A DNA stretch of 64,000 nt from NCBI RefSeq assembly GCF_052060015.1, contig NZ_JBPODZ010000010.1, positions 20,738-84,737 of the forward strand, in the 5' to 3' direction. The DNA is from Arhodomonas sp052060015 (lineage in GTDB: Bacteria > Pseudomonadota > Gammaproteobacteria > Nitrococcales > Nitrococcaceae). The notes beneath the pieces are model-generated. The model was not told the DNA's origin and made no database searches. It saw only the letters and a list, made by a program, of their open reading frames with translations. The position numbers and the translations under genes were made by a program. Positions within the stretch are counted from its first letter, which is position 1. Every line of letters starts with the position of its first letter. Below, piece by piece: positions 31,401 to 39,972 of this stretch.

Positions 31401-31625
31401 GCCGCCATCGACTCGCAGGAGTGCAGGATGCTCCGCGGCGAGTAGCCGCAGCACGTCCGCCATTTCGCCGGCCTGTCGCTGTGCGGCATCAAGGCGCAGC
31501 CCCGCATCGCCATCACCATCGAGGCTCACCACCGGCTGCGGATCCCAGAGATGTCGCCAACACCGCCGGATCGGCTCGTCGCCGCCGCAGGGCTCAGTGG
31601 CGTGACCGCCGACCTCGTCGCTCAC
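28452..31625 (-). CDS. Very large tyrosine recombinase/integrase (third gene of the trio)
   Basis: A 1057-residue protein from a GTG at 31625 overlapping the previous stop (GTGA). The catalytic domain lies around residues 520-800: GLRRSEVAGLRIGDVE (Arg I), HHLRHSFSNRLLL (His-x-x-Arg), MLGHASPEITLGHYIHLADLLL (His and nucleophile Tyr). All expected residues appear present. The long N- and C-terminal regions (~500 and ~250 residues) are far beyond the ~400 residues of typical integrases and are unrecognised. It is part of a three-gene overlapping operon and probably mediates site-specific DNA insertion together with its partners. Confidence 0.82.
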   Translation of the reverse strand: MSDEVGGHATEPCGGDEPIRRCWRHLWDPQPVVSLDGDGDAGLRLDAAQRQAGEMADVLRLLAAEHPALLRVDGGGQPPRYKSEQSKELLQSVRAVAPPQRGFVIQRRILEVLDAGNRAGCWTVPIVQIPAPLPPPPAPVFSGRRFAAATRYQELPEAFVETIAVNPDMTPRAVWGQVQLAAMLYGGVLRINRLWSLGQAVAEGPRHGHWLTWRTPTAEAGEGLERQYLDPLTRLLLIRWRRIGWPARPYRRRGARELYRCIAAYAEHAGIDALLPPTLAELRTFAEVRLALYVPPHLLGVASGHYHTTTLPAQALERLVASPAAIPTDRVPVPDEGVDTPGPATKPYEDGADEPASSESEDWLEDLRTIGRILRRGAGDARSQLAVMRDDTDRLWGVRRLAEWGGEWLLRRQRGRRAYAPRTAYDLYNAVAERLLGQLATDDPAELSGDDLVELYGNALEDTDSPGARIRVANGLRVFHAYLCAYHDAPDLADSTVFAVRGQRPVSVDANFIDPETFEWTLDWLAFRGGGKQAVDAAVLMAVLGYYAGLRRSEVAGLRIGDVEGPPEWDLVVRPHSLRRLKSQSAHRVMPLGVLLPSRHLERLRDWWWQRRRHAEQAGEPWRERLLFDGTDPEEGTAERQRQWIQRGGAQMARIRDALMRVTGDPGVRYHHLRHSFSNRLLLAFWQAEQEAAGDTTAALPEWAGDLIGTDAWRLREPLLGEAAVQRRSLLMVSAMLGHASPEITLGHYIHLADLLLSRAVRRALPVMSDAALARLADRSPSRIQQLRDHRDGNTSALLDHLGDRLLPAEQRLRPRPSQGYRVLAMPEDRYEHHLLVTDTLNARARSSEWLQQFRPPWSDAQFAEWTGRLERLPEYLRRSRYGAHHEALIDPPMTQQDVRRARATLQWLTELSAARRNALLESYRVGRLASNPVDVVFRRLATVRTWRDLIDHLDLAAAVDYYVVPKRGSGYGGAAAQLRYWRERTGVELTLWPDAFDAPETAPPPSERGWVLCRHRGGAGDSRGYWVYGIAWAFVMEWLLGTLTEAGKGLGGTSGS

Positions 31626-34216
31626 GCTGGCACCGCCTGATAGCCGAGCACGCGGGTCAATGCCTCCAGGTACGGCAGCACCTCGCGGCGCATCCCGACG
31701 GGATCCATGGCCGAGGCCGGCGCCCAGTACTCCTCGCCGTAATGGGCATGGCCCATGATCGCATTGATCACCGTGACCGCCGCCCCCTGCTCGGTCAGCC
31801 AGCTCCGCAGCGCGTGGCGACCGGCATTGGGCGTCGGCCAGCTGTCGGGCAGCAGCGCGTTGAGCTCCGCCTGCATGGCCGCGCCAGCAAACTCCACCGG
31901 CATGCTTTGGCCGCTGTCGTCCGACTGGAAGAGGAACAGGGTGCGATGGAGCGCGAGATCAAAGCCGTCGCTGCCGTAGACGCTGGCATCGCGGTGCTTG
32001 GTCGCCGGCACGTGCACACTCGCCGCGGTGGCCGCCGGCAGGCGCACCCACAGCCGGCGCAGGTGGCGGAGATAATGGTGCACCTGCTCATAGACGGGTT
32101 CGGGTAGCACCACGAGCCGGGCACCGCCACCATCCCAGCGGTCCTTCTCCTGGAGGCATAGGGTCCGGGTGTCGTGATCGATCTCGGTGAGATCGACGAT
32201 GGGCGTGCGGACGGCGCGGAAGCCGGTGACGAGCGCCAGGCCGACGCCGGTATACAGCGCCATGCGGTTGTGCTGCGTGATGGCATCCATGTGCCCGTGC
32301 GCGGTCAATGACTCCCGCAGCACCGCCACAAGGCGCTGCATCGCCTCGACGCGCAGCACCCGGTCATCGCCCACCCAGCTCTTCGGGGCCGACCAGGCAA
32401 TGCGCCGGCGTGCGAAGAGCTGCGGCCCCGCAACCTGGTCCGCGTCCAGGATCTCAATCCGCTCGGCGAGATCGGCCAGGACCGAGTGGTAGCGATCGGC
32501 GAGGGCCTCGCGATCGTAGGCGGTGTAGTAGTGATGTACGGATGCGAGGGGGTCGCTGTCGCGGAACAGGAGACGGCCGGTCAGGTGATCGCCTTCCTCC
32601 CGGCCCCGCCACCACGACGGCAATATGCCGGCAAGCGCGTCGTAGCGCAGCCACTTCGGGCGGACATACTCGAACGCATGGCGCTCGAGGAACTCGTCCC
32701 AACGCGAGCGGAGCGTGCTCGTGCGATGCGTCGTCCACTGCTCGGGGCGATCCGCATCGGTGGTGTGCGCGGCCACCGACCACACATCCGGATAGACGAC
32801 CCGCGGCCAGGTCTCCACGCGGGCGCTACCGCGATCGACGCGCATGGGCTGGCGCTCCGGCTCATCATAGGGCCGGATCCACATCCCGTGCTCGGGATTG
32901 AGCCCCAGTTCGTAGTCCGTCGGCAGGTCTTTCGCGCGCTCGATGATGGGAAAGCGGTGGCGACGATTGAGCTCTGCCGGTCGGGCGCCGGTGACCACGG
33001 CCACCGCCGCGACCCGCAGCATGCGCAGGGTCTCGTCGCGATGCTGCTGCGCCTGCTGCGTCCGCGGCTGCAGGCGGGCGAAGCGCTGATAGTCCTCGGA
33101 GAGCGTGCCCACGAGCTCGGCGATCTCGGCGACACGAATCCGGGCGGCATCGACCCGCAGGCGCTGTACCTGCATACGCATCCGCCGCGCACGCGCCCGG
33201 GCCGCCGCGTACAGCGAGCCGAGCGGCGGCAGCTCCCCGGGATCCGCATCATCGACCAGCATGTCGACATCGATCCACGCGCCCCCGCCCGGATTCTGGT
33301 ACTCCCCCGGCGCGCCACCAGCGTCAAGTATGCCCTCCCGGGGACCTTCGGGCGGTTCGATCACCTCGATCATGCCCTCGCGGCCGGCCAGTTGGCCGTA
33401 TCCATCGCGCGCAACGAAGTACCAATAGTAGGCGTGATCCGGCCAGAGCCGGTCCACCTCCCACCGCCCATAGCCACTGGAGTGCGACCGCGGGGTGCTT
33501 TCGCCCTGCCGGTCGTGAAACACCGACGGATAGCCCAGTGCGTGCGCCACCCGGATCATCTCCGCCAGGCAGCCGAGGCCATAGCTCAGCGAGGTCTCAT
33601 CCTCGCGCTGGAGGTACTCCTTGGCGCTTACCAACGCCTTGAACAGGGCAATAGGCCCCTCGGCCCGTCGCTCGAACCACGCCACGACATGGTCAAACGT
33701 CGGGTGGTGGAGAAAGCGAACGGCCCGGCCCGCCGACTCCATTCGGGCTGGCAGGACGAATTCACCCCGCCATAAGATGCGCAGGTGGGCGGCCAGGTAG
33801 TGGGCCTGCAGGCGTCGGTACAGCTCGGGATGTTCCCTGCCCTCGCCCTCCCCCTCGGCATCCTGCCAGTGCCGATACCACAGTGCCGCCCACACCGGGT
33901 GGGTCCGGTAATAGCCGCGCAGTGGCGCGACATAGCGGCTGCCGCGACGGCGCGCCGTCAGGCGCTCGCAGCCCCGCGATGGGTGATCGGCCGGCACGGC
34001 GTGCACGGCCGCCGCGAACTCCCAGATGGCGACCGCTTCCGCCGCCCATGTGCCGAGGAGGGGTTTCGCTGATGTACGCAGTCGGAGGAGGTTATGCGCG
34101 ATGGGATACACCCCCGGACATTCGGCGGGCATTCCCAGATGGAATCGAACCTCTTCCAGGCGCTCTCTCCCCTCAGCCGATAGTGCGGCCAGAAATAGCT
34201 CTAGGGGGTCATCCAT
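31622..34216 (-). CDS. Large tyrosine recombinase-like protein (second gene of the trio)
   Basis: The start at ATG 34216 (MDDPLELFLAAL) overlaps the ParB-like gene stop by 8 bp; a TTG further upstream is less likely. In the 864-residue product the C-terminal ~250 residues look like a tyrosine recombinase: LALVTGFRAVRTPIVDL (Arg I region), GRHALRSWLTEQG (His-x-x-Arg), IMGHAHYGEEYWAPASAM (Gly-His and a candidate Tyr). The N-terminal 600 residues are unrecognised. It is divergent in sequence from the third gene, so the two may act as a heteromeric recombinase. Confidence 0.72.
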   Translation of the reverse strand: MDDPLELFLAALSAEGRERLEEVRFHLGMPAECPGVYPIAHNLLRLRTSAKPLLGTWAAEAVAIWEFAAAVHAVPADHPSRGCERLTARRRGSRYVAPLRGYYRTHPVWAALWYRHWQDAEGEGEGREHPELYRRLQAHYLAAHLRILWRGEFVLPARMESAGRAVRFLHHPTFDHVVAWFERRAEGPIALFKALVSAKEYLQREDETSLSYGLGCLAEMIRVAHALGYPSVFHDRQGESTPRSHSSGYGRWEVDRLWPDHAYYWYFVARDGYGQLAGREGMIEVIEPPEGPREGILDAGGAPGEYQNPGGGAWIDVDMLVDDADPGELPPLGSLYAAARARARRMRMQVQRLRVDAARIRVAEIAELVGTLSEDYQRFARLQPRTQQAQQHRDETLRMLRVAAVAVVTGARPAELNRRHRFPIIERAKDLPTDYELGLNPEHGMWIRPYDEPERQPMRVDRGSARVETWPRVVYPDVWSVAAHTTDADRPEQWTTHRTSTLRSRWDEFLERHAFEYVRPKWLRYDALAGILPSWWRGREEGDHLTGRLLFRDSDPLASVHHYYTAYDREALADRYHSVLADLAERIEILDADQVAGPQLFARRRIAWSAPKSWVGDDRVLRVEAMQRLVAVLRESLTAHGHMDAITQHNRMALYTGVGLALVTGFRAVRTPIVDLTEIDHDTRTLCLQEKDRWDGGGARLVVLPEPVYEQVHHYLRHLRRLWVRLPAATAASVHVPATKHRDASVYGSDGFDLALHRTLFLFQSDDSGQSMPVEFAGAAMQAELNALLPDSWPTPNAGRHALRSWLTEQGAAVTVINAIMGHAHYGEEYWAPASAMDPVGMRREVLPYLEALTRVLGYQAVPA

Positions 34217-34718
34217 CTCGGTCGCTGTCTTCGCCGTCGCGTATTCGGTACATCCGGCTGCGCGAAAGGCCAAGGTGGCGAGCAAGGTCCGTACGCGTCA
34301 GCCCCTCCATCCCGAGCTCTCGCCACAGCGCCGGCTGCCGCTCATGCGCCTGCAGCCATCGCCGCACCACCTGCGGATTGGCGCCGGCGCCGTCGATGGC
34401 AGGTAGTACCAGCCGCTCGACCGCGGCAATCAGGGACGCCCCCGCCCCCTTGTCCACCTCCACCACCGGCACCGCCTCGTCGGGATCAACGGCCGCGCGC
34501 ATCGCCCGATAGACCACGTGACCGGCAAGCAACTGGTAGCGCCGCCGGCCGCGGCGCACCACCACCATCGGGCGCACGACGGCGAGGTGTCTCAGTGCAT
34601 TGGGAGGGAGTGCCGCTAGGATGCCAACATCCGTTTCATTCAAATCCGTTTCGTCGGAATCAGGTCGAGCCTCGATCTGCGACAGCGCTACGGTACGCCA
34701 GACAGGGTCAGTTGCCAC
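34209..34718 (-). CDS. ParB-like HTH protein (first gene of the recombinase trio)
   Basis: A 169-residue protein from GTG 34718. Residues 8-90 resemble a ParB N-terminal domain (VALSQIEARPDSDETDLNE, HLAVVRPMVVVRRGRRRYQLLAGHVVYRAM), and the C-terminus has an HTH (LTRTDLARHLGLSRSRMYRIRDG). A ParB-box-like R(Y)QLLAGH motif is visible. Its overlap with the large recombinase genes suggests it targets or regulates the recombination complex. Not a chromosomal ParB: it is too short and has no ParA beside it. Confidence 0.68.
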   Translation of the reverse strand: MATDPVWRTVALSQIEARPDSDETDLNETDVGILAALPPNALRHLAVVRPMVVVRRGRRRYQLLAGHVVYRAMRAAVDPDEAVPVVEVDKGAGASLIAAVERLVLPAIDGAGANPQVVRRWLQAHERQPALWRELGMEGLTRTDLARHLGLSRSRMYRIRDGEDSDRDG

Positions 34719-35183
34719 GGTCCCCCCGCGCGACGTCAGTGGTTGCAGCTGTGGTCCGATACGTGTCTCCGCGAGACCCTCAGCCTAACAGACGGACGTC
34801 TTGCAGCTTCGCCAAGCCCAAGTGATTCAATCCGACCCGGCGGTAACCCAATGCCGAATCCAAGCCAATCCGGGGGTGGCGAAGTACCGACGCGTCCAGT
34901 CGACATTGGGCTCCTTCCCGAGCTGTTTGTATTCTTTATAGTTTATGGCACGAGCTGCGCTACGGCTCACTCAGCGCATCAGCGCGGACGACGGTACGTT
35001 CACCCATTGCCTACGGCCACGCGAAGGTGGGTCAATTTTGTTGACCAGCAGGGGGGCAGCTTACTTGGCCACTAACATACCTGGATCGCACCTCTACGTA
35101 CCAACGGGGTGTCCAAGGGATAGAGGAGACTCATCAACTGCGAAGATACAGCGTCGCGGCCGACGCTACACCGACGCCTATGA
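34719..35183. other. Gene-free stretch upstream of the recombinase trio
   Basis: These 465 bases contain the promoter side of the trio. The open frames lack ribosome sites and resemble no family I know. An AT-rich patch (TTTGTATTCTTTATAGTTTA near 34926-34945) could include a promoter or an attachment region, but I cannot define one. Confidence 0.45.
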
Positions 35184-35561
35184 CACGGTGGCGGAGACGC
35201 GCGATCCGCCGCCGCTGTGCCGCCCTTTCCGGGCCAGACACCGGAGACGCCCAAGGCGGCGCTCGGTCGCAGCCAGTTCCGGGCACTGCTGGAGAAAGCG
35301 ATCGGCGGATTGCCGCCTGAGCTCCGTTTGGTGTTCACGCTGCGAGAAGCCGAGGGGATGACCATCCAGGCCATCGCCGAGGATTTGCGGCTCTCTCCCG
35401 TGACGATGAAGACCCGCCTGTTCCGTGCCCGCCGCCAGCTTCGTCGAACCCAGGAACGCCACATCATAAACGGTGGCTTCGAGCGCCTGTTCCCCTTCGT
35501 CGGTGCGCGTTGCACGCGGATGGCGGACCGCGTCATCGACGCACTGCGGCGCCGTCGTTGA
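35184..35561 (+). pseudogene. ECF sigma factor gene fragment (region 4 only)
   Basis: The readable part is SQFRALLEKAIGGLPPELRLVFTLREAEGMTIQAIAEDLRLSPVTMKTRLFRARRQLR, sigma-70 region 4 with its HTH. The frame is closed by a TGA at 35181 and the sequence upstream shows no region 2, so the promoter -10 recognition half is gone. GTG 35217 could in principle start a 114-residue remnant. It is probably a leftover truncated by arrival of the neighbouring recombinase module. Confidence 0.7.
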
Positions 35562-35649
35562 TGGAGACAGGCCCCGCTCGCGTGAGGTATCACAGGTATA
35601 CCGCCCCACGGCCAAGAGGGGGCTATCAAGCACCGGCAAACCCTGGCAC

Positions 35650-36906
35650 CTAGGACCGGTAGTGGCCGTTCGCGCGGACATACTCCTCGGTGAGATCGCA
35701 GGTATAAACCCGATCCGCGGCAGCGCCGACGCCAAGGAAAACACGAATAGCAACCACTTCCCCATCCATGTAGGAAGCCAGGGCACTCTCGTCGATATGG
35801 GTGCAGCCACGCCCGGCTTCTGCCACGGCAATATCTCCGAACGAGATCCCCAATGCCTCCCGGCGGATCGGTTCACCCGACTTGCCCACGGCCATGACAA
35901 CCCGACCCCAGTTGGCGTCCCGGCCCCCCACGGCGGTCTTCACCAGTGGAGAATTCGCGATAGAGAAAGCCACACGCCTAGCAGAAGCCTTGGTCTTCGC
36001 GCCCGTCACTTCCACCTCGATCAGCCTGCTCGCGCCCTCCCCATCCCGTACCACCTGCAACGCCAAATCCCGCAGAATCGAGTGCACGGCCTCATTCACG
36101 CCGGCAACCAGTGCACCCACATCTGAGTCGACGGGCCTACGGATATTTCCCGACCTTCCAGTGGCAAACATCAGGATCATGTCCGAGGTCGAGGTGTCCG
36201 AGTCGATGCTGATGGCGTTGAAGGTGTCGTCCACCCCGCCACGGAGCATCTGCTGAATCGCAGCCGCTTCCACGGGCGCATCCGTGAATAGAAACGCCAG
36301 CGTCGTCGCCATATTCGGGGCCACCATCCCTGATCCCTTCGCGATCCCCGCGACACGGTACTGCGCGCCCCCAACGTGAATCTCCCGCACGGAACCCTTG
36401 GGGTGAGTGTCTGTCGTCATCATTGCCCTGGCGGCATCCTCGAGGGTATGCGCCCCCAGCGTCGCACTCATCCCGGGTAGGGTTTGTTCGAAGGCACTCA
36501 TGTCCAGGGGTTCGCCGATCACTCCGGTTGAGGCAAGGAACACCTCCTCGGGTGCACACCCAATGCCATGTGCCGCTAGCTGCGCAGTCCGTTCCGCCGC
36601 ACTGAGCCCCGCCGGCCCGTTAAAGACGTTCGCATTCCCCGCGTTGACGAAAAGGCCTCTCGCCCTTCCATCACCAATAATGCCGCGGCACCAGTCGACC
36701 GGCGCGCCAGGGCAGGCGGACTGTGTGAACACACCACCCACACTCGCCCCCTGCGGAAACGCCACCAGAAACGCATCCGTTCGCCCGCGATACTTCATGC
36801 CGGTCTCAGCGACCGAGAAGGCGGTGCCCGCAACCGTGCTCGCACCGTCGGCGAAGCGAAATTCCGGGGCGAGATACCGGTTGAGGTCGTCCCGGTCGGC
36901 GCTCAT
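35650..36906 (-). CDS. argJ: Bifunctional ornithine acetyltransferase / N-acetylglutamate synthase
   Basis: ArgJ moves the acetyl group from N-acetylornithine to glutamate in arginine biosynthesis. The start at ATG 36906 overlaps the gabD stop (ATGA). The 418-residue protein has the family order: GVFTQSACPGAPVDWCR, LFVNAGNANVFNG, FLASTGVIGEP, AMMTTDTHPK, IAKGSGMVAPNMATTLAF containing the self-cleavage Thr (normally in NMATML), and the ending DLTEEYVRANGHYRS. Sitting last in a GABA/lactam catabolic operon is unusual for argJ; it may use glutamate formed by GabT or be a specialised paralogue. Confidence 0.93.
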   Translation of the reverse strand: MSADRDDLNRYLAPEFRFADGASTVAGTAFSVAETGMKYRGRTDAFLVAFPQGASVGGVFTQSACPGAPVDWCRGIIGDGRARGLFVNAGNANVFNGPAGLSAAERTAQLAAHGIGCAPEEVFLASTGVIGEPLDMSAFEQTLPGMSATLGAHTLEDAARAMMTTDTHPKGSVREIHVGGAQYRVAGIAKGSGMVAPNMATTLAFLFTDAPVEAAAIQQMLRGGVDDTFNAISIDSDTSTSDMILMFATGRSGNIRRPVDSDVGALVAGVNEAVHSILRDLALQVVRDGEGASRLIEVEVTGAKTKASARRVAFSIANSPLVKTAVGGRDANWGRVVMAVGKSGEPIRREALGISFGDIAVAEAGRGCTHIDESALASYMDGEVVAIRVFLGVGAAADRVYTCDLTEEYVRANGHYRS

Positions 36907-38363
36907 GAGGGCCTCAGGCCACCAAAGCACAGCTGCTTGATCTCGACGTACTCGTCGATGCCGTATTTGGACCCTTCACGGCCTATGCCGCTTTCCTTGA
37001 TCCCACCGAACGGCGCCAGCTCACTGGAGATCACCCCCTCGTTAATACCGACCATTCCGACCTCGAGACGCTCCCCGAAATGCCACATTCGGGAAACGTC
37101 ACTTGTGTAGAGGTAGGCCATCAGCCCATAGGCGGTATCATTGGCCATCTCCAAGGCTTCGTCGTCATTGCGGAAACGGAACACCGGTGCAATCGGGGCG
37201 AAGGCCTCCTCATTGGCGATGCGCATCGAGCGATCTACGGAGGTGAGGACGGTAGGCTCAAACCATGCAGCTTCGGGGTGCCAGCGCCCTCCGCCGCACT
37301 CCAGTTGCGCCCCGCGCGCAAGCGCATCCTCAACGAGCGCCTCTGCCTTCTCGACCGCTCGCTCGTTGATGAGAGGCCCCTGGGTTACCGTCTCGTCCGC
37401 GCCGTTACCAAGCCGTAGTTCCACAATCCGCTGGCTCAGCCCCTCAACGAACGCATCGTGCACCGCCTCGTGCACGAAAATTCGGTTCGCGCATACGCAG
37501 GTCTGCCCCGAGTTGCGGTATTTTGCCGCCACCACGCCCTCGATGGCCCGCTCGAGATCGGCATCCTCGAAGATGATGAACGGCGCGTTGCCGCCGAGCT
37601 CCAGGGAGACCTTCTTGAGCCCGGGCGCGGAGCGCTCCAGCAGCAGCTTTCCGACTCGTGTCGAGCCGGTGAATGAGATCTTCCGCACCTTCTCGTGCCG
37701 ACAGAAGAGTTCTCCGACACCTGGAGCATCCAGGGTTGTAACAACGTTGATGAGCCCGTCCGGGACGCCCGCCTCCGTCGCCAGCTGCGCCGCCATCAGG
37801 GCGGTCAACGGCGTCTCCTCGGAGGGCTTGACCACCATGGAACATCCGGCAGCAAGCGCCGCGGCGACCTTGCGCGTGATCATCGCTAGGGGGAAATTCC
37901 AGGGGGTGATAGCGGCACATACCCCGATGGGCTGTTTGACCACGACGAACCGGCGATCCCCTGTCGGCCCTGGAATCAGGTCGCCGTAGAGGCGTTTGGC
38001 TTCCTCGGCGAACCACTCCACAAACGAGGCACCGAACTCAACCTCGCCCCGCGCCTCAGACAGGGGCTTGCCCTGCTCCTCCGTGATCAGGGCGGCGATA
38101 GCCTCTCTATGCTCCTTGAGCTTGGCATGCCAGGCACGCAGTACTGCAGCGCGCTCCTTGCCGGAGCGCTCCCGCCACTGCGCCTGCGCGGCAATTGCGC
38201 CGTCGATCGCCGCGCCGGCATCCTCCACCGTCATGTCGGCCACCTCGGTGATCACCGCTCCGGTGGCCGGATTCGTCACCGGGAACACCCGCCCGTGGGC
38301 CGCCGGGGTCCACGAACCATTCACGAACGCCCGTCCCCTCTCTAATACGCCCGCACCCCTCAC
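36903..38363 (-). CDS. gabD: Succinate-semialdehyde dehydrogenase
   Basis: A 486-residue aldehyde dehydrogenase oxidising succinate semialdehyde to succinate with NAD(P). Visible: PWNFPLAM, SFTGSTRVGK cofactor region, LELGGNAPF with the general-base Glu, SGQTCVCANR with the catalytic Cys, and the C-terminal GGIKESGIGREGSKYGIDEYVEIK typical of GabD. GTG at 38363 overlaps the gabT stop (GTGA) and the 3' end overlaps argJ, so gabT-gabD-argJ are translationally chained. It takes the product of GabT. Confidence 0.94.
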   Translation of the reverse strand: MRGAGVLERGRAFVNGSWTPAAHGRVFPVTNPATGAVITEVADMTVEDAGAAIDGAIAAQAQWRERSGKERAAVLRAWHAKLKEHREAIAALITEEQGKPLSEARGEVEFGASFVEWFAEEAKRLYGDLIPGPTGDRRFVVVKQPIGVCAAITPWNFPLAMITRKVAAALAAGCSMVVKPSEETPLTALMAAQLATEAGVPDGLINVVTTLDAPGVGELFCRHEKVRKISFTGSTRVGKLLLERSAPGLKKVSLELGGNAPFIIFEDADLERAIEGVVAAKYRNSGQTCVCANRIFVHEAVHDAFVEGLSQRIVELRLGNGADETVTQGPLINERAVEKAEALVEDALARGAQLECGGGRWHPEAAWFEPTVLTSVDRSMRIANEEAFAPIAPVFRFRNDDEALEMANDTAYGLMAYLYTSDVSRMWHFGERLEVGMVGINEGVISSELAPFGGIKESGIGREGSKYGIDEYVEIKQLCFGGLRPS

Positions 38364-39673
38364 GCGACAACCCGCCTTTCGGCCACGACATCACGGAGGC
38401 TTTCCTCAAAGATGTCCAGCCCTTCCTCTAAGAGACTCTCCGGAATCGTTAGCGGTGTCAGGAGCCGAATCGCATTCCCCCATACGCCGCAAGGCAGCAG
38501 GATCAGGCCGTTGTCTTCCGCTTTGCTGATCATGGGTTTGACGATATCCGGCCAGGGTTCCCTGGTGGTGCGATCCTTAACGAACTCGATCGCGATCATC
38601 GCGCCAAGACCGCGGACATCGCCGATGCATTCCAATGCCGGGTCCTCCTTGAGTCGCTCGAAGCGCTCCATGACCCTTCGGCCGACCATCTCCGCGCGAT
38701 CGGCCAGCCGTTCCTCCTCAATCACCTCAAGCACCGCAAGGGCTGCCGCGCATGAAACCGGGTTGCCGCCGTAGGTGGATCCGACCCCGCCGAGCGGGAT
38801 CCGGTCCATAACCTCCGCGCGGCCGGAGACTGCGGAGATGGGGAAGCCACCACCCAGCCCTTTCGCCATGGTCACGATGTCGGCCGCTACCTCGAAATGC
38901 TCCATGGCAAAGAGGCGGCCGGTGCGCCCGAAACCAGTCTGGATTTCATCGGCGATCAGCAGAATACCGTGGTCATCGCAGATCTTGCGCAGGGCCTGCA
39001 TGAAGCCTTTTGATGCGGGATAGAATCCGCCCTCCCCCTGCACCGGCTCGACGATGATGCCGGCCACCCGGGAGGGGTCCACATCGTATTTGAATATGTG
39101 TTCCACTGCTTCCAACGCGTCCGCGTCGCTGACCCCGTGATAGGTGACGGGGAACGGCGCATGGAAAACCTCCGGGAACAGTGGGCCAAACCCCTTTTTA
39201 TAGGGCTGCGTCTTCCCCGTCAGGCTCATTGCCATCATCGTCCGCCCGTGAAACGCCCCGGAGAACGCGATGAACGCGGACCGTCCGGTCGCTGCCCGGG
39301 CAATCTTTATGGCATTCTCCACGGCCTCCGCGCCCGTTGACATCAGGTACGTCTTCTTCGCGAAATCACCGGGCAACAGATCGTTCAGCTTTTCGCAGAG
39401 TTCCACGTACCGCGCATAGGGCGTTGCTTGGGCGGCAGCATGCGTCAGGTAGTTGAGCTGTTCCCTGGCCGCTTCGAGCACCTTCGGGTGGCGGTGACCG
39501 GTGTTATTGACGGCGATACCGGCAGCGAAGTCGATATATCGCTTGCCATCCACGTCCCAGAGTTGGGCATTGTCGGCCCTCTCGATATAGATTCCGTGCT
39601 GCTTTGAGAGTCCGGCGGGGATCGCCTGGCTATCCCTAGCCTTGAGTTCTTCATTCTGCGTCTGAGTATTCAT
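38360..39673 (-). CDS. gabT: 4-aminobutyrate--2-oxoglutarate transaminase
   Basis: A 437-residue class III PLP aminotransferase converting GABA plus 2-oxoglutarate to succinate semialdehyde plus glutamate. ATG 39673 (MNTQTQNEELKARD) is preferred to the upstream frame. Features: YIDFAAGIAVNNTGHRHP, STGAEAVENAIKIAR, SGAFHGRTMMAMSLTGK, VEPVQGEGGFYPA, LIADEIQTGFGRTG, and MAKGLGGGFP with the PLP lysine. The sequence is GabT-like rather than ornithine transaminase-like. It is followed by gabD and lies 103 bp after the zinc-ribbon gene of the hyu cluster. Confidence 0.94.
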   Translation of the reverse strand: MNTQTQNEELKARDSQAIPAGLSKQHGIYIERADNAQLWDVDGKRYIDFAAGIAVNNTGHRHPKVLEAAREQLNYLTHAAAQATPYARYVELCEKLNDLLPGDFAKKTYLMSTGAEAVENAIKIARAATGRSAFIAFSGAFHGRTMMAMSLTGKTQPYKKGFGPLFPEVFHAPFPVTYHGVSDADALEAVEHIFKYDVDPSRVAGIIVEPVQGEGGFYPASKGFMQALRKICDDHGILLIADEIQTGFGRTGRLFAMEHFEVAADIVTMAKGLGGGFPISAVSGRAEVMDRIPLGGVGSTYGGNPVSCAAALAVLEVIEEERLADRAEMVGRRVMERFERLKEDPALECIGDVRGLGAMIAIEFVKDRTTREPWPDIVKPMISKAEDNGLILLPCGVWGNAIRLLTPLTIPESLLEEGLDIFEESLRDVVAERRVVA

Positions 39674-39776
39674 CACGACATCCCTGCTCCCCCAGCCCAC
39701 AATGACAGCCGGGGAAGTGAAAGAGGTTAGCGGTGACCAGCGGTCCGCGCGGGCACGGACCGCCCCTTGCGTGACC

Positions 39777-39971
39777 CTACTTCAGGTCAGCTTTCGCCCA
39801 GCGCCGATCGCGCTCGAGCTTCCAGTCCACGCAGGCCTGGGAGCAGTAGGTCTCGTCGTCGTGGACAACCATTTTGCGGGCATCCTCCTCGACCTGCTCG
39901 TAGATCAAGATTCCGCAGTTGGCACACTTGAGATAGCTGTCAATGTATAGCCCGTTGTCGGAGAACCTCAT
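39777..39971 (-). CDS. Small zinc-ribbon-like protein of the hydantoinase cluster
   Basis: Sixty-four residues from ATG 39971, one base after the hyuB stop. Two cysteine pairs, CANC near the start and CSQAC (CxxxC) further on, suggest a zinc-bound ribbon or knuckle: YLKCANCGILIYEQ...DDETYCSQACVDWKLERD. Small proteins of this type occur next to HyuAB genes and may be an assembly factor or subunit. The longer upstream frame overlaps hyuB and is not used. Confidence 0.7.
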   Translation of the reverse strand: MRFSDNGLYIDSYLKCANCGILIYEQVEEDARKMVVHDDETYCSQACVDWKLERDRRWAKADLK

Positions 39972-39972
39972 C

